Source: Pontibacter russatus
Lineage (GTDB): Bacteria > Bacteroidota > Bacteroidia > Cytophagales > Hymenobacteraceae
Length of the DNA stretch: 64,000 bases
Direction of reading: 5' to 3'
NCBI RefSeq assembly: GCF_009931655.1
Contig: NZ_CP047984.1
Span: 3,675,001 to 3,739,000 of the forward strand
Shown here: positions 8,337 to 16,494 of the stretch, piece after piece
Numbering within the stretch: the first letter of the stretch is position 1
How the letters are laid out: the number at the start of each line of letters is the position of its first letter
Translations under genes and position numbers: made by a program
The notes under the pieces: generated by a model
Seen by the model: only the letters and a program-made list of their open reading frames with translations
Databases searched by the model: none
Told to the model about the DNA's origin: nothing

Positions 8337-9446
8337 TTATTTTGTTCCACCCTTGGCTTCTATGATTGGTTGGTATGGCCCATACTTGTGTTGCTTTTCA
8401 TCAAACGTATCTGCAAACGGGCCGAACGGGTGGTCGAATGGCTTGCCTGAAATATCAGGCCAGTCTTTACTCAGATCTTTTTTAGGGCGGGGCTGCGAGT
8501 TTACGAATGCGGCTACATCCCAAGCTTCTTCACCTGTCAGCATAGGGTTCTCATAAGTTGCCCCAAGCGGCATGTTGGCTTTGGCGTATTTGGCAAAATT
8601 GGAGATGCGGTACAGGCCGGCGCCATCGTTATAACTGTTCTTTCCCCACAACGGCGGGAACTGATATTCGGCACTTCCTTCTGTTTTTACCCCTTCTCCG
8701 TCTTTGCCGTGACACACCTGACACTTCTGCACATACACCACTTTGCCTTTTTCGGGGCTGGCAGCACGATCCAGTAATTCAATATCCATCAGGCCAGCTC
8801 CTTTCGGTTTCTCGCCTTTCTCTACATCTTTGCCCACCCAGTTTATATATGCCATCATGGCCTGCATTTCTTTAGAGTCTTTGGTAAGTGGTTTTCCGTT
8901 CAGGCTGCGTTCCATGCAGTCGTTTACGCGTTTAAAAATGTCTTCTTCGGTACCGGACCTGGCCCTAAATTTAGGATAAGTGGAGGCTACCAACGAGTAG
9001 TTATTACCAAAAGGCTTGGTGCCGGCATCGAGGTGGCAGTTCTGGCAGTTCATGCCGTTGGATATTTGCAGCACGCTCCCCTGCGGGCCCAGGTACTTGG
9101 CGGTGCGGGCGATCAGTTCCCGTCCGTAGGCCAGTTGCTCTTTTTCCGGTCCTTCCGGTAGCCCATTCAGGTCTGCAGGGCGCCACATCTCCGCCAAGGA
9201 GGTTTCAGTTGCTACTGCAGGAGCCGGAGCTGGTTGCTGTGAAGCAGGTTGTTCTTGTATCGTTTCAGCTACTTCTGACCTGAAAAACATATCCGGCTTT
9301 ATAACCATAAACACGATCAGGCCGAGCAGTAACAGGCCTGCCACGGAGCTTACAACCTTTAAAGTTGTTGTACTTCCAAGGAAATCGTTTTCTTCCTCGT
9401 CATGGTATGGTTTCATTGTGTATTTTCTTTTAATGTTTTTGTTCAA
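8337..9446 (-). CDS. Dihaem cytochrome c, thiosulfate dehydrogenase (TsdA)-like
   Basis: A 369-residue membrane-anchored dihaem cytochrome. One N-terminal helix (about residues 30-50) precedes a Pro/Ala/Gln linker and two haem sites, C134xxCH138 and C242xxCH246. A cysteine in VNDCMERS (residue 177), 39 residues after the first haem histidine, fits the unusual His/Cys ligation known in TsdA. Met292 (ANMPLG) is a likely second ligand for haem 2. TsdA oxidises thiosulfate to tetrathionate or works in reverse; SoxA-like relatives are the alternative. The first ATG (9446) is kept; 9416 is possible. Its promoter has the palindrome-plus--7 layout shared with the sulfur genes to the right, which supports a sulfur role. 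Confidence 0.72.
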   Translation of the reverse strand: MNKNIKRKYTMKPYHDEEENDFLGSTTTLKVVSSVAGLLLLGLIVFMVIKPDMFFRSEVAETIQEQPASQQPAPAPAVATETSLAEMWRPADLNGLPEGPEKEQLAYGRELIARTAKYLGPQGSVLQISNGMNCQNCHLDAGTKPFGNNYSLVASTYPKFRARSGTEEDIFKRVNDCMERSLNGKPLTKDSKEMQAMMAYINWVGKDVEKGEKPKGAGLMDIELLDRAASPEKGKVVYVQKCQVCHGKDGEGVKTEGSAEYQFPPLWGKNSYNDGAGLYRISNFAKYAKANMPLGATYENPMLTGEEAWDVAAFVNSQPRPKKDLSKDWPDISGKPFDHPFGPFADTFDEKQHKYGPYQPIIEAKGGTK

Positions 9447-9489
9447 TGTGTTTACAGGGTAATAAACTAACAGTAGTTTATGCGGAATC

Positions 9490-9533
9490 TAAAGGTAGGG
9501 GTATACTCAGGCAGTAGCTGTGACTTTTGTCAC
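9490..9533 (-). promoter_or_regulatory. Crp/Fnr-type operator and -7 element of the cytochrome gene
   Basis: The perfect palindrome GTGAC-TTTT-GTCAC lies at 9520-9533. The minus-strand -7 element TACCTTTA lies at 9490-9497. The palindrome centre is 36.5 bases from the outer edge of the -7 box, placing it near -41 from the expected start. The gene start is 44 bases beyond the -7 box. The remaining sequence to 9842 shows no gene. Confidence 0.7.
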
Positions 9534-9842
9534 TGAGGGCTATCCCGTTAAAATTCCCGACGCATTCAATTCCATTTGTTACTGATTACTTCTGCGATTT
9601 ACAGTATTTAAACGCATATTATAACCAAAAGGAGATATTAGTTTCCTTTTCCATGAATATGACATCCGGAGTTTTAAGCTATAGAGGCTTTTTGCTGCTA
9701 TGTGATTTATGTTACAAAGGTTTATATAGGATATAACTAACTTTATATCAAATATTTAGATTAAAGCATTTTGCCAAGGGTAGTGGTTTTTCCTTCGCAT
9801 TGCTGATACACTGAAGGCAGCATTTTTTAAACTTATTGATAC

Positions 9843-11333
9843 ATGCTTCATCCTGTTTACTTTTTCAGAGGGTATTTTCTGGCAACTATAGTTCTGTTAA
9901 TAGCTATAGCTCCGGTTCTTGCACAGGTACCTGTTTCTGCTGATACAATTCGTAGCAAAACCCCTCAGGATACACTTTCTTCTTTCCAGCAGAAGGACAC
10001 CTTACAAGCTATTCGTGCAAAGGTGGTAGAAAAGGAACCGTTGAAGTCTTTTCTGAAAAAGGGGAAGTTTAGCGGGCACGCGCGCAGTTTCTTTATGCAC
10101 ACCAATAACACAGGCGATTACCCGGATTATCATGCACTGGCACTTGGTACCGGTTTATACTTTGAGTCCGCTAAATTCCATGGTTTTCAGGTAGGCGTTG
10201 GCGGCTTTTTCGTGTATAATGTTTTGTCTGATAAATTAGGAACTGCTGCTGCCACTGGTTTCAGTAGCCGCTACGAAATAGGCCTGTTTGATGTACTGGA
10301 CCCGAACGATAAGGATGAGCTCGGACGCCTGGAAAGCCTTTTTGTGCGGTACAACTATAACAAGTCTAAAATAACACTTGGCAGGCAGAAAATAAACACG
10401 CCTTTCCTGAATCCGCAGGACGGACGTATGCGCCCTACATTGATGAATGCGCTTTGGCTGGAAGTGAACGAACTGGAGAAACTCAACTTCCAGGGCGGCT
10501 GGGTATTTGGTATAGGCCCACGCTCCACCCAGGACTGGTTTCGCGTAGAGGAAAGTATAGGGTCGTTACCAGTAGGCCGTAGTGCTTATGGAGGGCCATC
10601 TCAGTTTCTGGGCAATATCAACAGTGCCGGGATGGCAGTGGGGCAGCTCGCGTACAAGCCTGCTGAGCAGCTGACAACTACGCTTACACATTACTATGTC
10701 GAAAACCTTTTCCATTTTACGTTTTCTCAAACCGATGTAAATCTGCCTGTAAGTCAGGATAAAAAGAACGCTATTGTGCTGGGTTTGCAGGCCGGTTACC
10801 AGGCAGCTACCGGAGAGGGCGGAAACCCGGATCCGAAGAAAGCTTACATAGAACCTGATGCAGAAACCTGGCTGTACAGTGGCAGGATTGGATATAAAGC
10901 CCCTCGTTTTTTTCCCAGTCTGAACTATACGCGCATCGGGGATGGCAACCGCTGGCTCTTCCCTCGTGAATGGGGAATCGAGACCTTCTACACCTTTATG
11001 CCACGCGAACGACTGGAAGGGAACTCGGACGTTCACATGGTTTCGCTTAATACAGACATTAACCTGAGCAAGCAGTGGAAAGCCCGTGTTGGGTATGGTA
11101 TAGCCGAACTTCCGGATGTGAAGAATGTGGCTCAAAACAAGTATGCCCTGCCGTCTTATTCGCAGTTGCAGCTGATGACCAACTATAGCTTTACCGGTTT
11201 TCTGGATGGGCTGGACCTGCAGGCGCTGTATATCTATAAAGGAGTCCGTGGAAAAACCTACGACACCCCCAATTTTATAGTCAACAAGGTAGATATGTCG
11301 CACTACACTTTTGTAATGAACTATCGGTTTTAA
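9843..11333 (+). CDS. Outer-membrane porin, OprD-like
   Basis: A 496-residue outer-membrane protein. The signal peptide ends near PVLAQ (about residue 28). A Ser/Thr/Gln-rich linker follows, then FSGHARSFFMHTNNTGDYPDYHALALG, the characteristic entry strand of Bacteroidota OprD-like porins. The barrel continues to a C-terminal aromatic ending (VMNYRF). GRQKINTPFLNPQDGRM is another family landmark. It is divergent from the cytochrome gene and could admit anions or small organics, perhaps the sulfur compounds used by the neighbours; that is inference only. No Crp/Fnr-type palindrome is seen at its own promoter. Confidence 0.8.
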   Translation: MLHPVYFFRGYFLATIVLLIAIAPVLAQVPVSADTIRSKTPQDTLSSFQQKDTLQAIRAKVVEKEPLKSFLKKGKFSGHARSFFMHTNNTGDYPDYHALALGTGLYFESAKFHGFQVGVGGFFVYNVLSDKLGTAAATGFSSRYEIGLFDVLDPNDKDELGRLESLFVRYNYNKSKITLGRQKINTPFLNPQDGRMRPTLMNALWLEVNELEKLNFQGGWVFGIGPRSTQDWFRVEESIGSLPVGRSAYGGPSQFLGNINSAGMAVGQLAYKPAEQLTTTLTHYYVENLFHFTFSQTDVNLPVSQDKKNAIVLGLQAGYQAATGEGGNPDPKKAYIEPDAETWLYSGRIGYKAPRFFPSLNYTRIGDGNRWLFPREWGIETFYTFMPRERLEGNSDVHMVSLNTDINLSKQWKARVGYGIAELPDVKNVAQNKYALPSYSQLQLMTNYSFTGFLDGLDLQALYIYKGVRGKTYDTPNFIVNKVDMSHYTFVMNYRF

Positions 11334-11384
11334 CAACAGCCTTGCGAACCAAAGTATTACGCCCGAAATGAAAAGTGCCACGAG

Positions 11385-11609
11385 ATGGTGGAGTTATCGG
11401 ATAGGCTGCCGGAAGACACAGAAGTGAAAACTATAGTTGAAGCTGCCACGCAACCTAACCGTGATACATTAAGCGAGCAGGTAGGTGAAACTGCGGAAGA
11501 CATAGATGCAAAATATGATCCGGCCAGAGAACCGATTCGCGAGCAGAATTACGGCTGTGAGAGAAAGCTGCGTAAATACAAGAAAAAAGAAAGGTCTGCC
11601 AGAAATTAG
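11385..11609 (+). CDS. Small hypothetical charged protein
   Basis: A 74-residue frame, strongly charged (Glu/Asp in the middle, Lys/Arg at the end: YKKKERSARN). There is no signal or membrane segment and no recognised family. It lies 51 bases after the porin gene, and its stop falls inside a perfect hairpin. The evidence is a clean frame and position only; it may not be a real gene. Confidence 0.35.
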   Translation: MVELSDRLPEDTEVKTIVEAATQPNRDTLSEQVGETAEDIDAKYDPAREPIREQNYGCERKLRKYKKKERSARN

Positions 11610-11632
11610 AAATCTCTAACTTCTGGCAGACC
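11593..11632. terminator. Perfect 12-base hairpin after the porin gene
   Basis: GGTCTGCCAGAA (11593-11604) and TTCTGGCAGACC (11621-11632) are exact complements with a 16-base loop. No clear T-run follows. It sits between the porin transcript and the converging MFS gene, so it may end transcription or protect the 3' end. Confidence 0.45.
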
Positions 11633-11826
11633 GCTAACTGTAGCGGATCTATAGAACCACTACAACCAGCTTTAACTTCAATCAGTTAAGCTGGTGCTCT
11701 CAAAAAGAAGTGTGTTTTAAGAAAGCCGGGGCGGCTCAGGGGCGTACTCGATGATGGGAGAAAGGTGCTTCCGGATCATCTGTTTAAGAAGGAAGTTAGA
11801 TAGAAGCTATCGTTACATTTTTCTAA

Positions 11827-13092
11827 TTAAGCAGTCTTAACAAAGATCGTATTACATTCTTTACTGTGCCACAATAGTTTTTTGGTGCAGCACATCCGGT
11901 ATTCTGATAACAGTCCGGCACCTACAGTGAGTATGGCAGTGCCAAGTATAACGGCTTCCAACCCAAAAAGGTCTCCGAATACGCCGGCAGCTACGGCACC
12001 CGCTACGTAGCCGAAATCACGCCAGAACCTGAAAATGCCCAGGCTTTGAGGGCGCTGGCTCGGGTGCGTGTTCTCGGCCACAACCGACAGGAAATTCGGG
12101 TAGACCAAAGCCGTTCCTGCACCAAGTATAACGAGCGCAGAAACTAAAATAGGATAGGACCCGGCATATAAAAGCATCGCTATCGCCACACCTTGCAGCA
12201 CCATGCCCACACTCAGCAGTTGTTTCTTGCAAAGCACATCGCCCAGTTTTCCGGTTACCAACTGGCCCAGCCCCCATACCACCGGGTAAATGCCAGCCAG
12301 CAGGCCGGTTTCGGTTAAACTATAGCCTTTGGTACTCAGTAGCACGGGCAGCAGCCCCCAAAGTATACCGTCGTTCAGGTTGTTCACAAAACCATTCAAG
12401 GTAACAGAACCTAAGTTGCTGTGTCGCCAGGTGGTATCTTTCCAGATGTTTTGCAGCAACGGTATATTGGTCTGCTTCGTCTCGGTCTGTACATGGCTGT
12501 GCGTATCACGCACCAGGAAAACTGTTAACAGCAAACCGGTTATGGAGAAGGCAATGCCCGGTACAAAAGCATAGGATACGTTTCCGGTAGTAGAAGCAAT
12601 ATAACCTGCCAGAAAAGCTACTAACCCCACAGCCAGGTAACCGGCAAACTCATTGATGCCCATGGCCAGGCCTCGGTTCTTTTCGCCTACCAGGTCAATC
12701 TTCATCACCACGGTAGTCGACCAAGCGAGTCCCTGATTAATACCCAGCAGCAGGTTAGCAAGGATCACCCACCACCAGGCATTGGCATACAGCAGCAGCC
12801 AGGGCACGGGCAGGGCAAAGAGCCAGCCGACCAGCAGCAGTTGCCGGCGGGTATACCGAGTAGCCAGGCGACCCATGGCCAGGTTAGCGCCAGACTTAGC
12901 CAGGCCAAAAGCAACTATAAACGACAAGAGCGCTGTATGCCCGTTAATGCCAAAAACTGTTTCGGCAAACTCCGGAATAACAGAGCGCTCCAAGCCTACC
13001 ATGGCACCCACAAAACCGTTTACGAGCACCAGCAGCCAGAACTGCCCTGCATTCTCCCGTAAGCCAAGTCTTGTTTCAGAAGGTTGTGTCAT
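11827..13092 (-). CDS. Major facilitator superfamily transporter
   Basis: A 421-residue protein with about 12 hydrophobic helices. The MFS loop 2-3 signature reads LAMGRLATRYTRRQLLLVGW. A second-half counterpart is seen at TGKLGDVLCKKQLL. The central charged loop (RDTHSHVQTETKQ) separates the two six-helix halves. The final residues, after the last helix, look like a ragged extension. It lies at the left of the minus-strand sulfur set, downstream of two YeeE-type genes, but a palindrome (CACCGGTA/TACCGGTG near 13137-13156) intervenes, so it may be a separate transcript. The substrate is unknown. Confidence 0.85.
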   Translation of the reverse strand: MTQPSETRLGLRENAGQFWLLVLVNGFVGAMVGLERSVIPEFAETVFGINGHTALLSFIVAFGLAKSGANLAMGRLATRYTRRQLLLVGWLFALPVPWLLLYANAWWWVILANLLLGINQGLAWSTTVVMKIDLVGEKNRGLAMGINEFAGYLAVGLVAFLAGYIASTTGNVSYAFVPGIAFSITGLLLTVFLVRDTHSHVQTETKQTNIPLLQNIWKDTTWRHSNLGSVTLNGFVNNLNDGILWGLLPVLLSTKGYSLTETGLLAGIYPVVWGLGQLVTGKLGDVLCKKQLLSVGMVLQGVAIAMLLYAGSYPILVSALVILGAGTALVYPNFLSVVAENTHPSQRPQSLGIFRFWRDFGYVAGAVAAGVFGDLFGLEAVILGTAILTVGAGLLSEYRMCCTKKLLWHSKECNTIFVKTA

Positions 13093-13195
13093 GTATTAGC
13101 TATAGTTTAACTGCCTGTTTATAATATACAGCAAATCCACCGGTAATGCTACCGGTGACTTTTACTGCACACTTCCACTTTTAGCCAATGTTTTT

Positions 13196-13609
13196 TTAAT
13201 GGGGTAATCTGTCTTTGATGGCGCCGTACAGGTAGGTTCCGGCTATGGCCCCCACTACTGCTATCAGGATAGACCAATACTGGAAACCTATATTAACGAA
13301 CATCGGGCCTGGGCAAGCGCCGGTCAGTGCCCAGCCTAGTCCGAAAATGGTGCCACCAAGCAGGTAGCGCGGAACAGACATTTCTTTAGGTGTAAACACA
13401 ATCGGGTTACCCTGGAAATCGCGCAGTTTATATTTTTTGATAACGTAGGTAATGATGATACCCAGTACAACGGCTGTACCAATAATGCCGTACATGTGGA
13501 ATGATTGAAAGCGGAACATCTCCTGGATGCGGAACCACGATATGGCTTCCGATTTACTCATCACAATACCGAAAAGTATTCCGGCAATTATAAATTTTAA
13601 CCCTCTCAC
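13196..13609 (-). CDS. YeeE/YedE-type transporter subunit (DUF6691-like)
   Basis: A 137-residue membrane protein with four hydrophobic segments and the motif GACPGP around Cys99, typical of the shorter member of split YeeE/YedE pairs. Full-length TsuA/YeeE carries thiosulfate through the inner membrane using conserved cysteines. In Bacteroidota the two halves are often adjacent genes, as here with the 185-residue partner 51 bases upstream. It is expected to move thiosulfate or another sulfur anion. Confidence 0.82.
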   Translation of the reverse strand: MRGLKFIIAGILFGIVMSKSEAISWFRIQEMFRFQSFHMYGIIGTAVVLGIIITYVIKKYKLRDFQGNPIVFTPKEMSVPRYLLGGTIFGLGWALTGACPGPMFVNIGFQYWSILIAVVGAIAGTYLYGAIKDRLPH

Positions 13610-13660
13610 GGTCTAATTGCTAATTGTTAGTTGTTGATTGTTATGATGCTGCCATTTGCT

Positions 13661-14218
13661 CTAAAAAATGAGCGGCATCAGTACCCAGGTGGTAACCAAA
13701 CCGCCGATAAAGAAGCCAATTACGGCAATTAGCGATGGCAGCTGCAGGTTAGAGATACCGCTGATCGCGTGGCCCGATGTACAGCCACCTGCATAACGCG
13801 CGCCGAACCCGACAGCAAACCCGCCCAGCAACAGAATCAGGAATCCTTTCAGCGAAAAGGCGCTCTCCAGGCTAAAGATCTCTTCTGGTTGCATGCCGTC
13901 CGGAGCTGAAATACCCAGTGCACTTAAATCCTGAATCGTAGCTTGCGAGATCTGCACGGCTTCGCCGGTTGACAGGAACTCCGAAGCGATAAAGCCCCCG
14001 ATGATGGCACCCACCAGGAACAGCAGGTTCCAGGTTTGCGAGCGCCAGTCAAAATCAAAGAACTTTACAGTTTTACCGGCTCCGCAGGCAGCACAGATGG
14101 TGCGCAGGTTTGCTGAGAAACCAAATGACTTACCAAAAAACAGCAGGACCAGCATCACAAGGGCAATCACGATACCTGATGTATACCAAGGCCACGGCTG
14201 ACTCAAAAATTCTAACAT
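13661..14218 (-). CDS. YeeE/YedE-type thiosulfate transporter subunit
   Basis: A 185-residue membrane protein with about five helices. The motif GGCTSGHAISG (Cys146) is diagnostic of the YeeE/YedE family; other cysteines are in ICAACGAGK (residues 42 and 45). It is the larger half of the split pair with the next gene. Family knowledge points to thiosulfate import; the neighbouring rhodanese and persulfide-dioxygenase-like gene agree with this. The 98 bases separating it from the rhodanese contain an 8-base inverted repeat (AGGGCAGG/CCTGCCCT). Confidence 0.85.
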   Translation of the reverse strand: MLEFLSQPWPWYTSGIVIALVMLVLLFFGKSFGFSANLRTICAACGAGKTVKFFDFDWRSQTWNLLFLVGAIIGGFIASEFLSTGEAVQISQATIQDLSALGISAPDGMQPEEIFSLESAFSLKGFLILLLGGFAVGFGARYAGGCTSGHAISGISNLQLPSLIAVIGFFIGGLVTTWVLMPLIF

Positions 14219-14316
14219 TTCTTATTTGTTTAGTTTAGGTTAAGAAGATAGGGCAGGACAGGAGCCTGTTCACTAACTCCTTTTGGCGCCTGCCCTAAGT
14301 TTGTGTTTTGTTTTAA

Positions 14317-14643
14317 TTACTTCGGCCAGGCACCTATGCCACCGGCCAGGTTGTAGGCTTTAAAGCCTTCTTTGCTCATGATGTCGCAGGCAGAACCACT
14401 ACGGTTACCGCTGCGGCAGAACACGAAGTACTCTTTGTTCTTGTCCATCGTTTTGAGCGCCTGCTGAAACTGGGACGATGTTACGTCCAGGTTCTTAGCG
14501 CCTTTGATAGAACCACTCGCAAACTCACCGGCTGTCCGTACATCCAGCAACTCAGCTTTTGGAGCGCTCTGGTACCTGTTTCTGAAGCTATTTCCGTCCA
14601 AGTTCTCGTAATTTTTTGGTTTAGACCCGAATATGTTAAACAT
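14317..14643 (-). CDS. Single-domain rhodanese
   Basis: A 108-residue rhodanese-like protein. The catalytic loop is FCRSGNRS, with Cys76 carrying the persulfide. The usual DVRTAGEF and NLDVTSSQF landmarks are present. There is no clear signal peptide, so it is probably cytoplasmic. Such proteins pass sulfane sulfur between thiosulfate, glutathione-like thiols and other acceptors. Between the YeeE pair and the MBL-rhodanese gene it would accept sulfur after import. Confidence 0.87.
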   Translation of the reverse strand: MFNIFGSKPKNYENLDGNSFRNRYQSAPKAELLDVRTAGEFASGSIKGAKNLDVTSSQFQQALKTMDKNKEYFVFCRSGNRSGSACDIMSKEGFKAYNLAGGIGAWPK

Positions 14644-14685
14644 GGCTTTTCTGCTTTAAATTCTTATTGAGATTTACTTTCAATA

Positions 14686-14729
14686 CAAAGGTCGGTATAC
14701 CGGCAGCCTTTGTCTGGGACTTTGGCCGC
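14686..14729 (-). promoter_or_regulatory. Weak Crp/Fnr-like site and -7 element of the rhodanese gene
   Basis: The minus-strand -7 candidate is GACCTTTG at 14686-14693. At the same 36.5-base spacing as in the four strong sites, 14716-14729 reads GGGAC-TTTG-GCCGC, matching seven of the ten palindrome positions. On its own it would be weak evidence; the shared spacing is the reason to list it. Confidence 0.35.
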
Positions 14730-14816
14730 GCATGAGCGTTATTTTCTAAAAAACTCAAAGGCTGGCGCAGCATTACACTATGCTGGCGCTTCAAGCGTCT
14801 TTAACTATATGAAACT

Positions 14817-14965
14817 AAGTATAGAGACAGAATTAGTTTATCCAATTTTGTCATCCTGTAAGGATTTTGTGGGCGAGCCGCATAAGCTTAACCTCCCTTC
14901 TACCAAGTTTCTTTCAGAATGACAGTTGTATTTTTATACTTTAAACTAATTCTGTCCCCATACTT
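14817..14965. repeat. MITE-like repeat, copy A
   Basis: The 24-base ends at 14817-14840 and 14942-14965 are inverted copies with two mismatches (core ACAGAATTAGTTTA). The interior (gtcatcctg, aaggat, gggcgagccgc, taacctccc) is shared with copies at 32949-33094 and, reversed, near 60985-61105. The right end overlaps the stop codon of the MBL-rhodanese gene. No coding capacity is seen. Confidence 0.7.
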
Positions 14966-16376
14966 ACTTTAGTGTGCTTGGACAAACGAAAGCTGTTTTC
15001 GGTACGCTTGTCTCGGCAATTGCCTTGAAGCCACCTTCCACGTTCACCACATTCTCGTAACCCCTTGCTTTCAGAATAGATGCTGCAATCATGGAGCGGT
15101 AACCACCGGCGCAGTGCAGGTACATGGTCTCTTCTTTCGGAAGTTCGGCCATGTGCTCGTTCAGGTAATCTAATGGGACACTCTGCGCGGTCTCCACATG
15201 CTCGGCCTGGAACTCGCCTGGTTTGCGCACATCCACTACTTTAATGGCGTTGTCCAGCTCAAAGCGCTGGGCAAATGTCTCAGCTGAAATAGAGTTTATA
15301 GTATCTACTTCCTTGCTGGCTGTTTTCCAGGCGTCCATACCACCGTTCAGGTAACCAATGGTATAGTCGTAACCTACACGAGCCAGGCGGGTTACTACTT
15401 CTTCTTCGCGGCCTTCGTCGGTTACCAGCAATAACTGCTGCTTGATGTCCGGAATCAGGGTGCCTACCCAAGGAGCAAAATTTCCATCGATACCAATGTT
15501 GATCGAGGTAGGGATAAATCCGGCTGCAAATATTTCCGGCTTACGGGTATCCAGCACAAGGGCACCTGTTTCGTTGGCGGCTGCTTCAAAAGCTTCCGGC
15601 GACAGTGCCTTCAAGCCTTGTTCCAGAACACTTTCAATATTGTCGTAGCCTTCCTTGTTCAGCTTCACGTTCAGCGGAAAATAACTTGGAGGCGGTGTGA
15701 GGCCATCTGTCACTTCTTTGATGAACTCTTCTTTTGTCATATCAGCACGAAGGGCATAGTTCGTTTTTTTCTGGTTGCCCAGGGTGTCGCTTGTCTCTTT
15801 GCTCATGTTTTTACCGCAGGCCGAGCCAGCGCCGTGTGCCGGGTAAACGATCACATCATCTGCCAAAGTCATGATCTTGTTGCGCAGCGAGTCGTACAGG
15901 TGGCCTGCCAGTTGGTCCTGTGTCAGGTCAGATTTCGCAGCCAGGTCGGGACGGCCTACATCGCCAATAAACAACGTGTCGCCAGAGAGGAGCGCGTAGT
16001 CTTTGCCGTTCTCATCGCGTAGCAGGTACGTGGTAGATTCCATGGTATGGCCAGGTGTGTGCAATACTTCTATAGTTGCATCACCTACCTTCAATTCTTC
16101 GCCATCCTTTGCAATGTACGCGTTATAGGTCGTCTTTGCATTTGGTCCGAATACGATAGTTGCGCCTGAGGCTTTTGCCAGATCCACGTGGCCTGAAACA
16201 AAGTCGGCGTGGAAGTGTGTCTCCAGCACATACTTTATCTTAGCGTTGTCTTTTTCTGCTTTTTCCAGGTATGGTTTTATTTCGCGAAGCGGGTCAATAA
16301 TAGCAGCTTCGCCTTTGCTTTCGATGTAGTAAGCGCCTTGTGCCAGGCAACTGGTATAAATCTGTTCTACTTTCAT
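14964..16376 (-). CDS. MBL-fold persulfide dioxygenase-like protein with two rhodanese domains
   Basis: A 470-residue protein. The N-terminal metallo-beta-lactamase domain (about residues 1-235) has TH54FH56AD58 and later His/Asp landmarks (HTPGHT, LSGDTLF, YPAHGAGS), as in ETHE1/Blh-type persulfide dioxygenases. Two rhodanese domains follow. The first (about 250-345) has LVTDEG where the active-site loop should be and lacks the cysteine. The second (about 360-455) keeps LHCAGGYRS with Cys422. The fusion oxidises persulfide sulfur to sulfite, with the rhodanese delivering or regenerating persulfide. Sulfite could leave by the TauE-type permease encoded upstream. It starts 65 bases from the -7 box of a promoter with a Crp/Fnr-type operator. 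Confidence 0.85.
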   Translation of the reverse strand: MKVEQIYTSCLAQGAYYIESKGEAAIIDPLREIKPYLEKAEKDNAKIKYVLETHFHADFVSGHVDLAKASGATIVFGPNAKTTYNAYIAKDGEELKVGDATIEVLHTPGHTMESTTYLLRDENGKDYALLSGDTLFIGDVGRPDLAAKSDLTQDQLAGHLYDSLRNKIMTLADDVIVYPAHGAGSACGKNMSKETSDTLGNQKKTNYALRADMTKEEFIKEVTDGLTPPPSYFPLNVKLNKEGYDNIESVLEQGLKALSPEAFEAAANETGALVLDTRKPEIFAAGFIPTSINIGIDGNFAPWVGTLIPDIKQQLLLVTDEGREEEVVTRLARVGYDYTIGYLNGGMDAWKTASKEVDTINSISAETFAQRFELDNAIKVVDVRKPGEFQAEHVETAQSVPLDYLNEHMAELPKEETMYLHCAGGYRSMIAASILKARGYENVVNVEGGFKAIAETSVPKTAFVCPSTLK

Positions 16377-16440
16377 GGTAGCTGATTTTATAGTTTTTGA
16401 TTTTTAGTTTTGATGTCACCCTTATTTTCTGATGACACTA

Positions 16441-16484
16441 CAAATTTCGGTATTGATAGAGCCTGTGTCTGTGACTTATATCAC
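16441..16484 (-). promoter_or_regulatory. Crp/Fnr-type operator and -7 element of the MBL-rhodanese gene
   Basis: GTGAC-TTAT-ATCAC at 16471-16484 is a near-perfect palindrome. The -7 candidate on the minus strand is GAAATTTG at 16441-16448. The spacing of 36.5 bases from -7 box edge to palindrome centre equals that of the other three sites. Confidence 0.62.
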
Positions 16485-16494
16485 GCTGCTATGT

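Noticed and set aside
9527..9736. 69-codon plus-strand frame
   Set aside because: It starts in the operator region with GTG, is low in coding character and has no homology I recognise.
13137..13156. CACCGGTA/TACCGGTG palindrome before the MFS gene as a further Crp/Fnr site
   Set aside because: Its sequence does not match the GTGAC-N4-GTCAC pattern and no -7 box lies at the shared distance.
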